Source: Erysipelothrix rhusiopathiae
Lineage (GTDB): Bacteria; Bacillota_I; Bacilli_A; Erysipelotrichales; Erysipelotrichaceae
Direction: 5' to 3'
DNA: 11,117 nucleotides
Assembly: GCA_902797585.1 (NCBI GenBank)
Contig: CADBTK010000180.1
Span: 1-11,117 of the forward strand
Program-made: the position numbers and the translations under genes
Shown here: in pieces, positions 1 through 7,786 of the stretch
Layout of the letters: each line of letters starts with the position of its first letter
How positions within the stretch are numbered: position 1 is the stretch's first letter
The notes under the pieces: generated by a model
Seen by the model: the letters and a program-made list of their open reading frames with translations, nothing else
Database searches by the model: none
Told to the model about the DNA's origin: nothing

Positions 1-12
1 AAATACGTTCAC
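1..12 (-). CDS. Start of a further minus-strand gene, cut by the window edge
   Basis: On the minus strand an AAAGGAGA Shine-Dalgarno is followed, after 8 nt, by GTG AAC GTA TTT, which reads M-N-V-F before the window ends. The spacing is good for a GTG start and the gene would lie just downstream of the terminator of the YmfH-like gene. Four codons are too few to name a product. A hairpin (33-51) sits immediately upstream of the ribosome binding site. Confidence 0.5.
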
Positions 13-32
13 GGGGTTATTCTCCTTTCCGG

Positions 33-51
33 TAATGGAAGTTTTCCATTA
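33..51 (-). promoter_or_regulatory. Short hairpin in the leader of the left-edge gene
   Basis: An 8-bp perfect inverted repeat, TAATGGAA / TTCCATTA with a 3-nt loop, lies about 10 nt upstream of the AAAGGAGA ribosome binding site of the gene starting at 12. No U-run follows it, so it does not look like a terminator. It could modulate translation or mRNA stability, or be incidental. Confidence 0.3.
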
Positions 52-93
52 TTTATCACCTACCTTCAAATGTATTTTAGAAAAGAAGAACAC

Positions 94-131
94 GAAAGAA
101 AAATGAGCCATTCTATGATAATGGCTCATTT
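94..131 (-). terminator. Rho-independent terminator after the YmfF/YmfH-like pair
   Basis: A perfect 11-bp inverted repeat (AAATGAGCCAT at 101-111, ATGGCTCATTT at 121-131) has a 9-nt loop and begins 35 nt past the stop of the YmfH-like gene. On the minus strand it is followed by a T-rich tract, TTCTTTC after the stem's own Ts. The plus side is also T-rich, so it could work in both directions. Confidence 0.85.
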
Positions 132-165
132 TATATCTTTTTTCCTATGAGAAAACATTCTTTTT

Positions 166-1434
166 TTATGATTTAGATGATTTAGGTCGAATCGTGGTAA
201 TTGTATGATGCGATAAATCCAAATCATGACAAATCGAAGTCACATCTTCTAGCGTTAATTGATCGGTCCACTCAAAGGCTTGCATCAATTGAAATCCATT
301 TTGTCTAGCTTCCAATAAATCCACAGCTAAGTTTTCAAAATTATCAATCCCACGAATGTTTTGTGCAATTAAACGATTGTGTAAGGCTTCAAAAGTATCT
401 TGATCCATGATTTCATTTTGAAGTTGATCAATCAATGATTGTACCAATTCAACAAATTTTTCGGGATGATGGGTTTGCGCATAGAATAATAAATATCCAT
501 GATCTTCACTAAAATCACATTCTGCTCCCATTACTGGCGTAATAATTTCTTGTTCCATCCAAGTATTATACTGTTCATTTAATGGAGAGAACAAAGAGTC
601 CAATCTCATTTGTATCGCAACATCGGTTTGAATACATTGTTTCTTATCTTGAACACTAGATAATTTATAACCCACACATACATAAGGAGTGGAAATATCC
701 ATTTGATCTTCAAACTCCGTACGCCAAACCTCATCGGTCTGCTCTCCAAATATGGTTTCCACTTTTTCTGGATGTTTTGAAGCAATCTTCTTTTGTGCTT
801 GTTCGATAACCTTCATAGTTTGCTCAATATCTCGTCCAGTAATCCCTACCAATGTCAAACGAGAACTATCATAATTTAAATCATAGAAAGTTTGAAGTTG
901 TTGAACAGTCATTTGTGAAATATCTTGACGTGTTCCTAAAATATCCACTTTCATTGGATGGGATACATACATCGACTCCCACGTGCTTTTTAATAAACGA
1001 TGCTCCGGAGAATGTTGATACATATCATATTCACTCAAAATGATTCCCTTTTCTTTTTCCACAGAGTCATAATCAATATCAAGAGTTTGAACAAAGTCCA
1101 TCAACAAAGACAAGGGACGATATGGCTCTGAAGTTGTTTGAAAGAAATAGGCCGTTTTAGTAAAGGAAGTAAAGGCATTGGTTTGTGCTCCCATTGCCGC
1201 AAATTCATCCGTGACATCCTGTCCATTCAAACGAAACATTTGGTGTTCCAAAAAGTGTGCGCAACCACTTGGATGTACTTTTACATTTCCGGCCACACGC
1301 TGTTTTAAATCAAATCCACCTGCTTGTGTCGACAACATAAACAAAGAACGATTATAGTCTGGCTTATGGACAAGGATGACATGCATTCCATTGGATAAGG
1401 TTTTCTCTGTACAATTCAATTTATATCTACTCAT
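166..1434 (-). CDS. ymfH: M16-family zinc metallopeptidase-like protein, YmfH type
   Basis: This 422-residue protein carries the inverted zinc motif of M16 peptidases, HFLEH, at residues 60-64. That gives H60 and H64 as zinc ligands and E63 as the general base. E135 in GIILSEYDM is the likely third ligand, about 71 residues on. The rest fits a two-half M16B subunit of normal length. It is the catalytic-looking partner of the protein encoded just upstream. In Bacillus subtilis the YmfF/YmfH pair sits with ymfI, and recent annotation links it to EF-P 5-aminopentanol modification; that role is inferred here from family. I chose ATG at 1434 because GGAGGG lies 8 nt before it, whereas the GTG at 1440 is only 2 nt from that site. 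It overlaps the upstream gene by 8 nt (ATGAGTAG), which suggests translational coupling. The symbol follows B. subtilis usage. Confidence 0.85.
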   Translation of the reverse strand: MSRYKLNCTEKTLSNGMHVILVHKPDYNRSLFMLSTQAGGFDLKQRVAGNVKVHPSGCAHFLEHQMFRLNGQDVTDEFAAMGAQTNAFTSFTKTAYFFQTTSEPYRPLSLLMDFVQTLDIDYDSVEKEKGIILSEYDMYQHSPEHRLLKSTWESMYVSHPMKVDILGTRQDISQMTVQQLQTFYDLNYDSSRLTLVGITGRDIEQTMKVIEQAQKKIASKHPEKVETIFGEQTDEVWRTEFEDQMDISTPYVCVGYKLSSVQDKKQCIQTDVAIQMRLDSLFSPLNEQYNTWMEQEIITPVMGAECDFSEDHGYLLFYAQTHHPEKFVELVQSLIDQLQNEIMDQDTFEALHNRLIAQNIRGIDNFENLAVDLLEARQNGFQLMQAFEWTDQLTLEDVTSICHDLDLSHHTITTIRPKSSKS

Positions 1435-2623
1435 TTGCACATCCCTCCAATATAGCTTGAGAAACCAATTCTAATTCCATAGCCATATTAGCTACTCCTT
1501 GTTTATTCACACGCATAATATCCGCTTTTCGTTTCTCTATCGAATACTCTCTATGCAAATAGTCATCTAAAAATGCCTGTTCAATCATCAACAAAGGATT
1601 ATCTTCAATAGCCATAAATCCATCTAAGATATCTTTTTTTGCGATTTGTAACAACTCATCTGAAAAACTTTGACATCGTAATTTGGTAATTTGTTCCTCA
1701 ATTAATTCTAAAGCTGGTTCGATATTCTCTTTTTGCGTTCCTGTTGTAATTAATAAAGCCCCATCAAAACGCAATAAAGAACTTGAAATCGAATAACATA
1801 ACGAATGTTTTTCACGAACATTGGTAAACAATAAACTACTTGGACTTTGACCCAAGATTGAATTTGTTACCATCAAAGTTGAAAAATCTGCTTGTCCAAT
1901 AAGAACGCCTGTTCGATATATTTGTGCAATCGAACTTTGCGTAATTTGACGTTGACTTTCTCTATGATAATAATTATTTCCTACTAAAGCTTGTAAGTTT
2001 GGCTTTTGAAATCCTTCATTTTCAAATGTCTCAAAATAGGAACGAATAGAAGAAGGGCAAATCCCCACAATATATGTATGTTTATCCAAAGATACAAACT
2101 CTTGGAAAAAGGCTTGGACATCTTCTAATGTAATTGTCTCAATGTCTTCTTGTTTTCCTTGTAAAGAAATACGAATAGAATGATCTTCTTCAATACAATT
2201 CATCGCTTCACTGACAACATACGCATCCGGATCATCAAATTGACGATATAAACGATTCTTTAAGATATATTTCGCCTCTTGTAAATTCTCTTCATCGAAT
2301 ACTGGACAGAACAAAATCTCGTGAATTAATGACAAAGCTTTTTGTTCATAATTGACATCATCAACTAAATCAAAACGGATGTTACGAAAACGAAAATCCA
2401 CTACCACTTGATTTCCATATCCAGAAACACGAACACTTGCCTGCATTCCATAAGCTTTAGAAAGTTCTTGCGTTAATATTTGTTGACTTGAATATCCTTG
2501 CGTTTTCTTTCGCATCATTAAAACCCATATATTCATTAAAGTAACCATTTCTTCACGTAATGGAAAAAGGGTTTTCACCGATATACACGTATCACTAAAT
2601 TTCTTTGTTTCTATTATTTTCAT
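1427..2623 (-). CDS. ymfF: M16-family inactive-type peptidase homologue, YmfF type
   Basis: This protein of about 398 residues has the M16 fold signature but no HxxEH zinc motif. It keeps the C-terminal R/Y pair typical of the non-zinc subunit: R270 and Y277 in NVREKHSLCYS. Such proteins pair with a zinc-bearing partner, here encoded by the next gene, which overlaps its end by 8 nt. The family role is probably as for B. subtilis YmfF; the EF-P link is known from family annotation, not visible here. Start choice is uncertain. ATG at 2632 would add three residues (M-E-S), but that codon overlaps a perfect TATAAT. ATG at 2623 lies 7 nt after that box, so it could be the first codon of a leaderless mRNA, and MKIIETKKF resembles the family's usual N-terminus. 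Neither ATG has a convincing Shine-Dalgarno. Confidence 0.8.
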   Translation of the reverse strand: MKIIETKKFSDTCISVKTLFPLREEMVTLMNIWVLMMRKKTQGYSSQQILTQELSKAYGMQASVRVSGYGNQVVVDFRFRNIRFDLVDDVNYEQKALSLIHEILFCPVFDEENLQEAKYILKNRLYRQFDDPDAYVVSEAMNCIEEDHSIRISLQGKQEDIETITLEDVQAFFQEFVSLDKHTYIVGICPSSIRSYFETFENEGFQKPNLQALVGNNYYHRESQRQITQSSIAQIYRTGVLIGQADFSTLMVTNSILGQSPSSLLFTNVREKHSLCYSISSSLLRFDGALLITTGTQKENIEPALELIEEQITKLRCQSFSDELLQIAKKDILDGFMAIEDNPLLMIEQAFLDDYLHREYSIEKRKADIMRVNKQGVANMAMELELVSQAILEGCANE

Positions 2624-2630
2624 AGATTCC

Positions 2631-2636
2631 ATTATA
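2631..2636 (-). promoter_or_regulatory. Candidate -10 box for the ymfF-ymfH pair
   Basis: A perfect TATAAT lies 14 nt beyond the U-run of the preceding terminator and 7 nt before the ATG at 2623. At 16-18 nt upstream only T-rich sequence (TCTTTT, CTTTTT) is present, so the -35 is poor. If used, transcription would start at or next to the ATG. Confidence 0.4.
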
Positions 2637-2649
2637 CACGAAAGTATAT

Positions 2650-2674
2650 AAAAAAAAGAAACCCGAAGGTTTCT
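2650..2674 (-). terminator. UUCG-tetraloop terminator of the cell-wall protein gene
   Basis: The stem AGAAACC / GGTTTCT (7 bp) encloses a TTCG tetraloop closed by C-G and is followed on the minus strand by an unbroken T-run. It begins 3 nt after the TAA of the cell-wall protein. This is a textbook intrinsic terminator. Confidence 0.93.
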
Positions 2675-2676
2675 AA

Positions 2677-3918
2677 TTAGTTAATGTGTACATATCCAAC
2701 CAATGAGTTGGTACATTCTACAGAACTTACCACAGTTTGGTTACCTAACCATCCACCATGAACAGCTTGTCCATTTCCTACATAAACAGCTACGTGTCCA
2801 TTATAAACAACTAAGTCTCCAGGTACTGGGTTACTTGTTTGTGTTCCTAAACTCAAGTATCCACTTGGCCAATCATGGAAATTAATCCCTACTGCTGCTA
2901 GGGCATTTGTTGCCAACATTGTACAGTCTTGACTTGCTCCAACTTGAGCTAAGGCAGCTGCCGCAATGGCAGAACTACGATCTGTAGAAACTGGTGTAGC
3001 TTGCACTGGAGCCACTTGAGCAGGTGCTGCAGGTGCTACTTCTGCCGGTTGTTGGGCAGGTTGCTCTACTGGTTGTTGGACAGATTGTTCTACCGGTTGT
3101 TGAACAGGTTGTTGAGCAGGTTGTTCTGCCGGTTGTTCTACCGGTTGAGGTTGTTGTACTTGAGAAAGAACAACACCTGATTGATCCACTACATATCCTT
3201 GATAGTCGGCGTTATTACGAACCAATGCTCCGTTTTCATCAAACATGTACGTTTGATCATCAATTTTTTGAAGACCAGTGGCACGTTGACCAAATTCGTT
3301 GTAGTAAACGCGGTTTTCACCTTCGTCTTGCCAACCTGTAGTTAAGACACCATCTTCTGACAATTGATATTCTTGTCCATCAATTGTTTGTGTTCCGGTC
3401 ATTAATTTTCCATCTTGGTCGAAGTAGTATTTCTTTCCTTCGATTTCTTGCCAACCAGTCAAACGTTCTCCGTTTTCCCCTAAATAATATTTAGCTCCGT
3501 CGACATCAATCCAAGATTTTGTTTGTTCAAAACCTTTATCGTTGTAGTATACTTTTCCATCTTTGGACCAACCTTTTCTTAGTTCCCCATCTTCTTGGAA
3601 AAAGTATTCTGTCCCTGCTACATTTGTTTTTCCTGTAGCTGCCGTTCCATCGGCTTCGAAATAATATGTTTCATTTTCAACTGTTTGCCAACCAAATTGC
3701 ATATTCCCTTCTTTATCGAAGTAGTAAAGTTCGTTATCAACAGAAGTCAAACCTGTCGCTTCTTGACGATTTGCTTCTAAAATATAAGTACGATCTTTTC
3801 CTTCTCCATGCCAACCTGGTTTTGCTTCGTACGCATTTACAGTTTGAGCAACTGTTCCCACTGTAGCTGCACATAAGGCAAAGGCTAATAGTTTATTGTG
3901 TTTTTCGATAAAATTCAT
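2677..3918 (-). CDS. Secreted cell-wall-binding-repeat protein with a C-terminal NlpC/P60-like domain
   Basis: This is a 413-residue exported protein. Residues 1-29 form a signal peptide (basic start, hydrophobic core LLAFALCAATVGTVA, likely cut after VNA). Residues 34-251 hold about ten 20-residue repeats of the choline-binding/glucan-binding type (TGW..I.GK.YYFD.DG.L), which bind wall polymers or glycans. Residues 253-310 are a Pro/Gln/Val/Ala-rich linker. Residues 313-413 look like an NlpC/P60 peptidase: C332 (QDCTML), H375 (NGHVAVYVG) and H387 (AVHGG) fit the catalytic Cys-His-polar triad, and PGDLVVY precedes the first His. The likely role is cleavage of peptidoglycan stem peptides or cross-bridges outside the cell; activity is inferred. 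The domain is short, about 100 residues, and a CHAP-type relative is an alternative. The start is supported by AAGGGGTGA 7 nt upstream. It is monocistronic: a terminator lies on each side. Confidence 0.85.
   Translation of the reverse strand: MNFIEKHNKLLAFALCAATVGTVAQTVNAYEAKPGWHGEGKDRTYILEANRQEATGLTSVDNELYYFDKEGNMQFGWQTVENETYYFEADGTAATGKTNVAGTEYFFQEDGELRKGWSKDGKVYYNDKGFEQTKSWIDVDGAKYYLGENGERLTGWQEIEGKKYYFDQDGKLMTGTQTIDGQEYQLSEDGVLTTGWQDEGENRVYYNEFGQRATGLQKIDDQTYMFDENGALVRNNADYQGYVVDQSGVVLSQVQQPQPVEQPAEQPAQQPVQQPVEQSVQQPVEQPAQQPAEVAPAAPAQVAPVQATPVSTDRSSAIAAAALAQVGASQDCTMLATNALAAVGINFHDWPSGYLSLGTQTSNPVPGDLVVYNGHVAVYVGNGQAVHGGWLGNQTVVSSVECTNSLVGYVHIN
3036..3162 (-). repeat. Low-complexity tandem repeat encoding a PVEQPAQQ-like linker
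   Basis: Imperfect tandem units built around GGTTGTT/CCGGTTGTT on the plus strand encode repeating P-V/A-E/Q-Q residues (about 253-295) between the wall-binding repeats and the peptidase-like domain. Such linkers span the wall and often vary in length between strains. Confidence 0.75.
3166..3756 (-). repeat. Array of about ten cell-wall/choline-binding repeats
   Basis: Residues 55-251 of the cell-wall protein divide into units of 18-20 residues, starting at about 55, 75, 95, 115, 134, 154, 174, 194, 214 and 234. Each has a G-W/L/K/T start, a central YYF/YYN/YMF aromatic patch and a D/E-x-G turn. The seventh (YQLSEDG) and tenth (YVVDQSG) units have lost part of the aromatic patch. DNA copies are diverged, so repeat-mediated slippage looks limited. 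Confidence 0.8.
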
Positions 3919-3927
3919 CTAATTCAC

Positions 3928-3964
3928 CCCTTAAACATGCACCAATCTAACATATCTTTAAGGG
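3928..3964 (-). promoter_or_regulatory. Inverted repeat overlapping the Shine-Dalgarno of the cell-wall protein gene
   Basis: CCCTTAAA (minus 3964-3957) and TTTAAGGG (minus 3935-3928) are perfect 8-bp complements 21 nt apart. The second arm includes most of the AAGGGGTGA ribosome binding site. In an RNA containing both arms the hairpin would mask the site. At DNA level it could be an operator instead. A weak promoter, TTGGTG-17-TAGATT, may lie across the repeat, in which case the upstream arm would not be transcribed. Confidence 0.45.
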
Positions 3965-4022
3965 AACACCAAATTTAAAACGCCATTTTTTATCCATTTT
4001 TCCTATCTTTTCTTTTTGATTA

Positions 4023-4053
4023 ATAAAAAAAAGCCCTTTATATAAAGGACTTT
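4023..4053 (-). terminator. Terminator of the rdgB-trmL-membrane protein operon
   Basis: On the minus strand AAAGTCCTTTA and TAAAGGGCTTT form an 11-bp stem (one T-G wobble, a very tight AT loop, so inner pairs probably open), followed by a run of eight Ts, three of them in the stem. It lies about 90 nt beyond the stop of the membrane protein. Confidence 0.85.
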
Positions 4054-4142
4054 CATAAAAAGTATGGAATAATATGTGAACTTGTAGAAAAGTTCAGTTT
4101 TCGTTTCACAAATCACACTTGTATTCAAATCGTGTACAAAAA

Positions 4143-4649
4143 CTATATATTTTCTAAATAATTCATAATAATAGAATAAATAATGTACGCGATATAAAAA
4201 CACAAATACATAGAGATAGGAATGGTAATTATCGAAATGGTATGAAATCGATTGATTAGTTCATTAAAAGAAGATGCATTGGTAGCCATCGGAATAAGAA
4301 CAACCATTGCCACTACCCATAAAACAACAGGTATCATCCAGCTTTTCTTCATACGAAATACCATTAACGAAAGAATGACCATAACAACATCTAGAATAAT
4401 AAGATGAATATTTTGTATAGAGATTCCATAATGAAGAAGTCGAGCCAATAAATCCGTATTGTATCCTCCCAACTTTGTTAAAAATGGAATTAAGATTTGT
4501 GTGGAATTAACAAAGAACAAACGAACGCTAAAAGCAAATCGCCAGATCCATTGCCACAACCAATACAACAACAATACCACTTTCAAACTATTCAATATGC
4601 GTTCTCTTTTTTCATCTGAGAAAGAATTGAAAAATTTAAATTGAATCAA
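4143..4649 (-). CDS. Uncharacterised four-helix membrane protein
   Basis: I do not recognise this 168-residue protein. About 20 charged N-terminal residues precede hydrophobic segments at roughly 22-47 (rich in Trp and Phe), 80-98, 105-123 and 136-161, so it is an integral membrane protein with about four helices. A KK pair (101-102) between helices 2 and 3 suggests a cytoplasmic loop. No catalytic motif is evident. The likely start is TTG at 4649, preceded by AGAGGA 5 nt upstream; no ATG occurs before residue 90. It overlaps the end of trmL by 14 nt, so it is probably translationally coupled and co-transcribed with rdgB and trmL. Nothing ties it functionally to those genes. The next sequence downstream is noncoding and ends in a terminator. 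Confidence 0.7.
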   Translation of the reverse strand: MIQFKFFNSFSDEKRERILNSLKVVLLLYWLWQWIWRFAFSVRLFFVNSTQILIPFLTKLGGYNTDLLARLLHYGISIQNIHLIILDVVMVILSLMVFRMKKSWMIPVVLWVVAMVVLIPMATNASSFNELINRFHTISIITIPISMYLCFYIAYIIYSIIMNYLENI

Positions 4650-5148
4650 GGAAATCCTCTCCCTTCAACCACTCTTTGTGAGATAGTCCTGGATAATCCA
4701 GTTGTCTTAATACTTCATATACAATAATAGCAGCACAATTGGATAAATTTAGACTTCGTGCATCTTTTACCATCGGCAAGCGCATACACGTTTCTTGATG
4801 TCCTTTTAAGATTTCTCGATCGATTCCTGTACTTTCTTTTCCTAATACAATATAGATATCCCCTTCTTCTTTGGTAAAATCAAAATCACTTGGCGCTTTC
4901 TTTCCATATCTTGTCATATAGTAATAATGATTGGCAGGATTGGCTTTTGTGAATGATTCCCAGTTTTCATATTTACGGATATCTGCTTGTAAAACATAAT
5001 CCATTCCAGCACGGCGTAAATGTTTTTCATCCATAGAAAAACCTAAAGGTTCAATCAAATGCAATATAGATCCCGTAGCCATACAAGTACGAATAATATT
5101 TCCTGTGTTTCCTGGAATCTCAGGTTCATATAATACGACATGAATCAT
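4636..5148 (-). CDS. trmL: tRNA (cytidine(34)-2'-O)-methyltransferase, TrmL/YibK/CspR type
   Basis: A SPOUT-class methyltransferase of 170 residues, the normal size for TrmL. It transfers a methyl group from SAM to the 2'-O of the wobble nucleotide of tRNA-Leu isoacceptors. The three SPOUT motifs are visible: NTGNIIRTC (14-22), IVLGKESTGI (100-109) and SLNLSNCAAIIVYEVLRQ (132-149), the last two shaping the trefoil knot that holds SAM. The N-terminal IHVVLYEPEIPGNTGN is characteristic of YibK/CspR. The start is clear: GGGGAGA lies 5-6 nt before the ATG, and ATGA overlaps the rdgB stop, indicating coupling. Enzyme class is secure; exact nucleotide specificity is inferred from family. Confidence 0.93.
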   Translation of the reverse strand: MIHVVLYEPEIPGNTGNIIRTCMATGSILHLIEPLGFSMDEKHLRRAGMDYVLQADIRKYENWESFTKANPANHYYYMTRYGKKAPSDFDFTKEEGDIYIVLGKESTGIDREILKGHQETCMRLPMVKDARSLNLSNCAAIIVYEVLRQLDYPGLSHKEWLKGEDFLDSI

Positions 5149-5726
5149 AATTTATCTCCCCATTGTTCCATAAACATACGTAGAGCATTCCCACGATGTG
5201 AAACAGCATTCTTCATTTCATCACTAACATTTGCGGTTGTTGTTCCATAAGGTGGGTAATAGAAAATTGGGTCATATCCAAATCCATTGGTTCCTTCAAT
5301 TTTGTCATGAATTTTCCCTTCAATCGTTCCTCGATATGTATATTCATTCCCCTCTTGATCAATAAAGGCAATTACACATACAAATCGAGCACTTCGATCT
5401 TTTCCTTCTACCGCATCAATAATCGCTTGGTTTTTAATATCGTAACTTGTATCTTCTCCCATAAAGCGAGCAGAGTAAACACCCGGCATTCCATCCATCG
5501 CATCGACTTCCAACCCAGAGTCATCACTAATAACAGGTTGACCAATCGCATTATATAAACTACGCGCCTTAATTAACGCATTTTCTTCAAATGTTTTTCC
5601 ATCTTCTATAATTTCAACATCCTTGTCTAAATCAGATAAACACTTCACTTGAACGTTATCACCTAACATACGTTGAAACTCTTGAACTTTATGTTGATTA
5701 CTTGTCGCAATCCAAATTGTATTCAT
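5145..5726 (-). CDS. rdgB: Non-canonical purine NTP pyrophosphatase (RdgB/HAM1)
   Basis: RdgB/HAM1 hydrolyses ITP, dITP and XTP to monophosphates plus pyrophosphate, keeping deaminated purines out of DNA and RNA. The 193-residue product has all family motifs: ATSNQHKVQEF (7-17, substrate and phosphate contact), EDGKTFEENALIKA (41-54), ISDDSGLEVDAMDGMPGVYS (66-85, with the metal-binding acidic residues), GFGYDPIF (148-155) and SHRGNAL (176-182). I place the start at ATG 5726: GGTGGTGAT precedes it and MNTIWIATSN matches the family N-terminus. The frame stays open upstream to 5771, but that extension reads through the groEL terminator and adds 15 unrelated residues. It is first in an overlapping three-gene unit with trmL and a membrane protein. 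Confidence 0.95.
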   Translation of the reverse strand: MNTIWIATSNQHKVQEFQRMLGDNVQVKCLSDLDKDVEIIEDGKTFEENALIKARSLYNAIGQPVISDDSGLEVDAMDGMPGVYSARFMGEDTSYDIKNQAIIDAVEGKDRSARFVCVIAFIDQEGNEYTYRGTIEGKIHDKIEGTNGFGYDPIFYYPPYGTTTANVSDEMKNAVSHRGNALRMFMEQWGDKL

Positions 5727-5742
5727 TATTATCACCACCCGT

Positions 5743-5771
5743 ATTATATAAAAAAGAAGAGTCCCATTCAA
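5743..5771 (-). promoter_or_regulatory. Promoter of rdgB-trmL embedded in the groEL terminator
   Basis: On the minus strand TTGAAT (5771-5766) and a perfect TATAAT (5748-5743) are separated by exactly 17 nt. The -35 lies in the loop of the groEL terminator and the spacer covers its 3' arm and U-run. Predicted initiation near 5736 would leave a leader of about 10 nt that still keeps GGTGAT as ribosome binding site before ATG 5726. Confidence 0.65.
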
Positions 5772-5781
5772 TGAACTCTTC
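5749..5781 (-). terminator. Terminator of groES-groEL
   Basis: A 7-bp stem, GAAGAGT / ACTCTTC, has a 12-nt loop and is followed on the minus strand by TTTTTT. It begins 9 nt after the groEL stop. Its loop and U-run are shared with the rdgB promoter. Confidence 0.85.
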
Positions 5782-5789
5782 TATGATTC

Positions 5790-7675
<1,886 letters not shown>

Positions 7676-7688
7676 AATTTCCTCCTTT

Positions 7689-7715
7689 TTAGCACATAAC
7701 ATCTTCGACTGCTAA
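7689..7715. promoter_or_regulatory. Degenerate CIRCE operator (HrcA binding site)
   Basis: On the plus strand TTAGCACAT, nine bases, then GACTGCTAA. Compared with the CIRCE consensus TTAGCACTC-N9-GAGTGCTAA it matches 15 of 18 arm positions. It lies just downstream of the groES promoter and upstream of the ribosome binding site, the usual place for heat-shock repression by HrcA. No hrcA gene is in the window. Confidence 0.85.
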
Positions 7716-7720
7716 ATATT

Positions 7721-7748
7721 ATTTTACTCTTTTCAATTTATGAGTCAA
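7721..7748 (-). promoter_or_regulatory. Promoter of groES-groEL
   Basis: On the minus strand TTGACT (7748-7743) and TAAAAT (7726-7721) are 16 nt apart, a good vegetative sigma-A type promoter. The predicted start falls at the edge of the CIRCE-like box, so a bound repressor would block it. Confidence 0.8.
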
Positions 7749-7760
7749 GCCAACAACATA

Positions 7761-7785
7761 AAGAAAAAGTCTTCCTAAGAAGACT
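7761..7785 (-). terminator. Terminator of marR-degV
   Basis: A perfect 7-bp stem AGTCTTC / GAAGACT has a 4-nt loop and is followed on the minus strand by TTTTTC TTT. It starts 2 nt after the degV stop codon. Confidence 0.9.
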
Positions 7786-7786
7786 A

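Noticed and set aside
3036..3162. CRISPR-like appearance of the repeated GGTTGTT units
   Set aside because: Units are contiguous, diverged and in frame with a Pro/Gln linker; there are no unique spacers of constant length.
3024..3341. Plus-strand reading frame of 105 codons, rich in Val, Leu and Gln
   Set aside because: It is the antisense image of the repetitive PVEQ linker and repeats of the cell-wall protein; no ribosome site or family likeness.
4003..4203. Minus-strand reading frame of 66 codons overlapping the membrane protein
   Set aside because: It lies in another frame of the membrane gene, runs through the terminator at 4023-4053 and has no ribosome site.
5307..5558. Plus-strand frames antisense to rdgB, groEL, degV and the ymf genes
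   Set aside because: All are shadows of conserved minus-strand genes, without ribosome sites or recognisable products.
5727..5771. N-terminal extension of RdgB starting at 5771
   Set aside because: The extra 15 codons are made of the groEL terminator and rdgB promoter; the family N-terminus begins at 5726.
7676..7702. N-terminal extension of GroES starting at 7702
   Set aside because: It would translate the CIRCE-like box and the AAGGAGG ribosome site; MLQPLHD at 7675 matches GroES.
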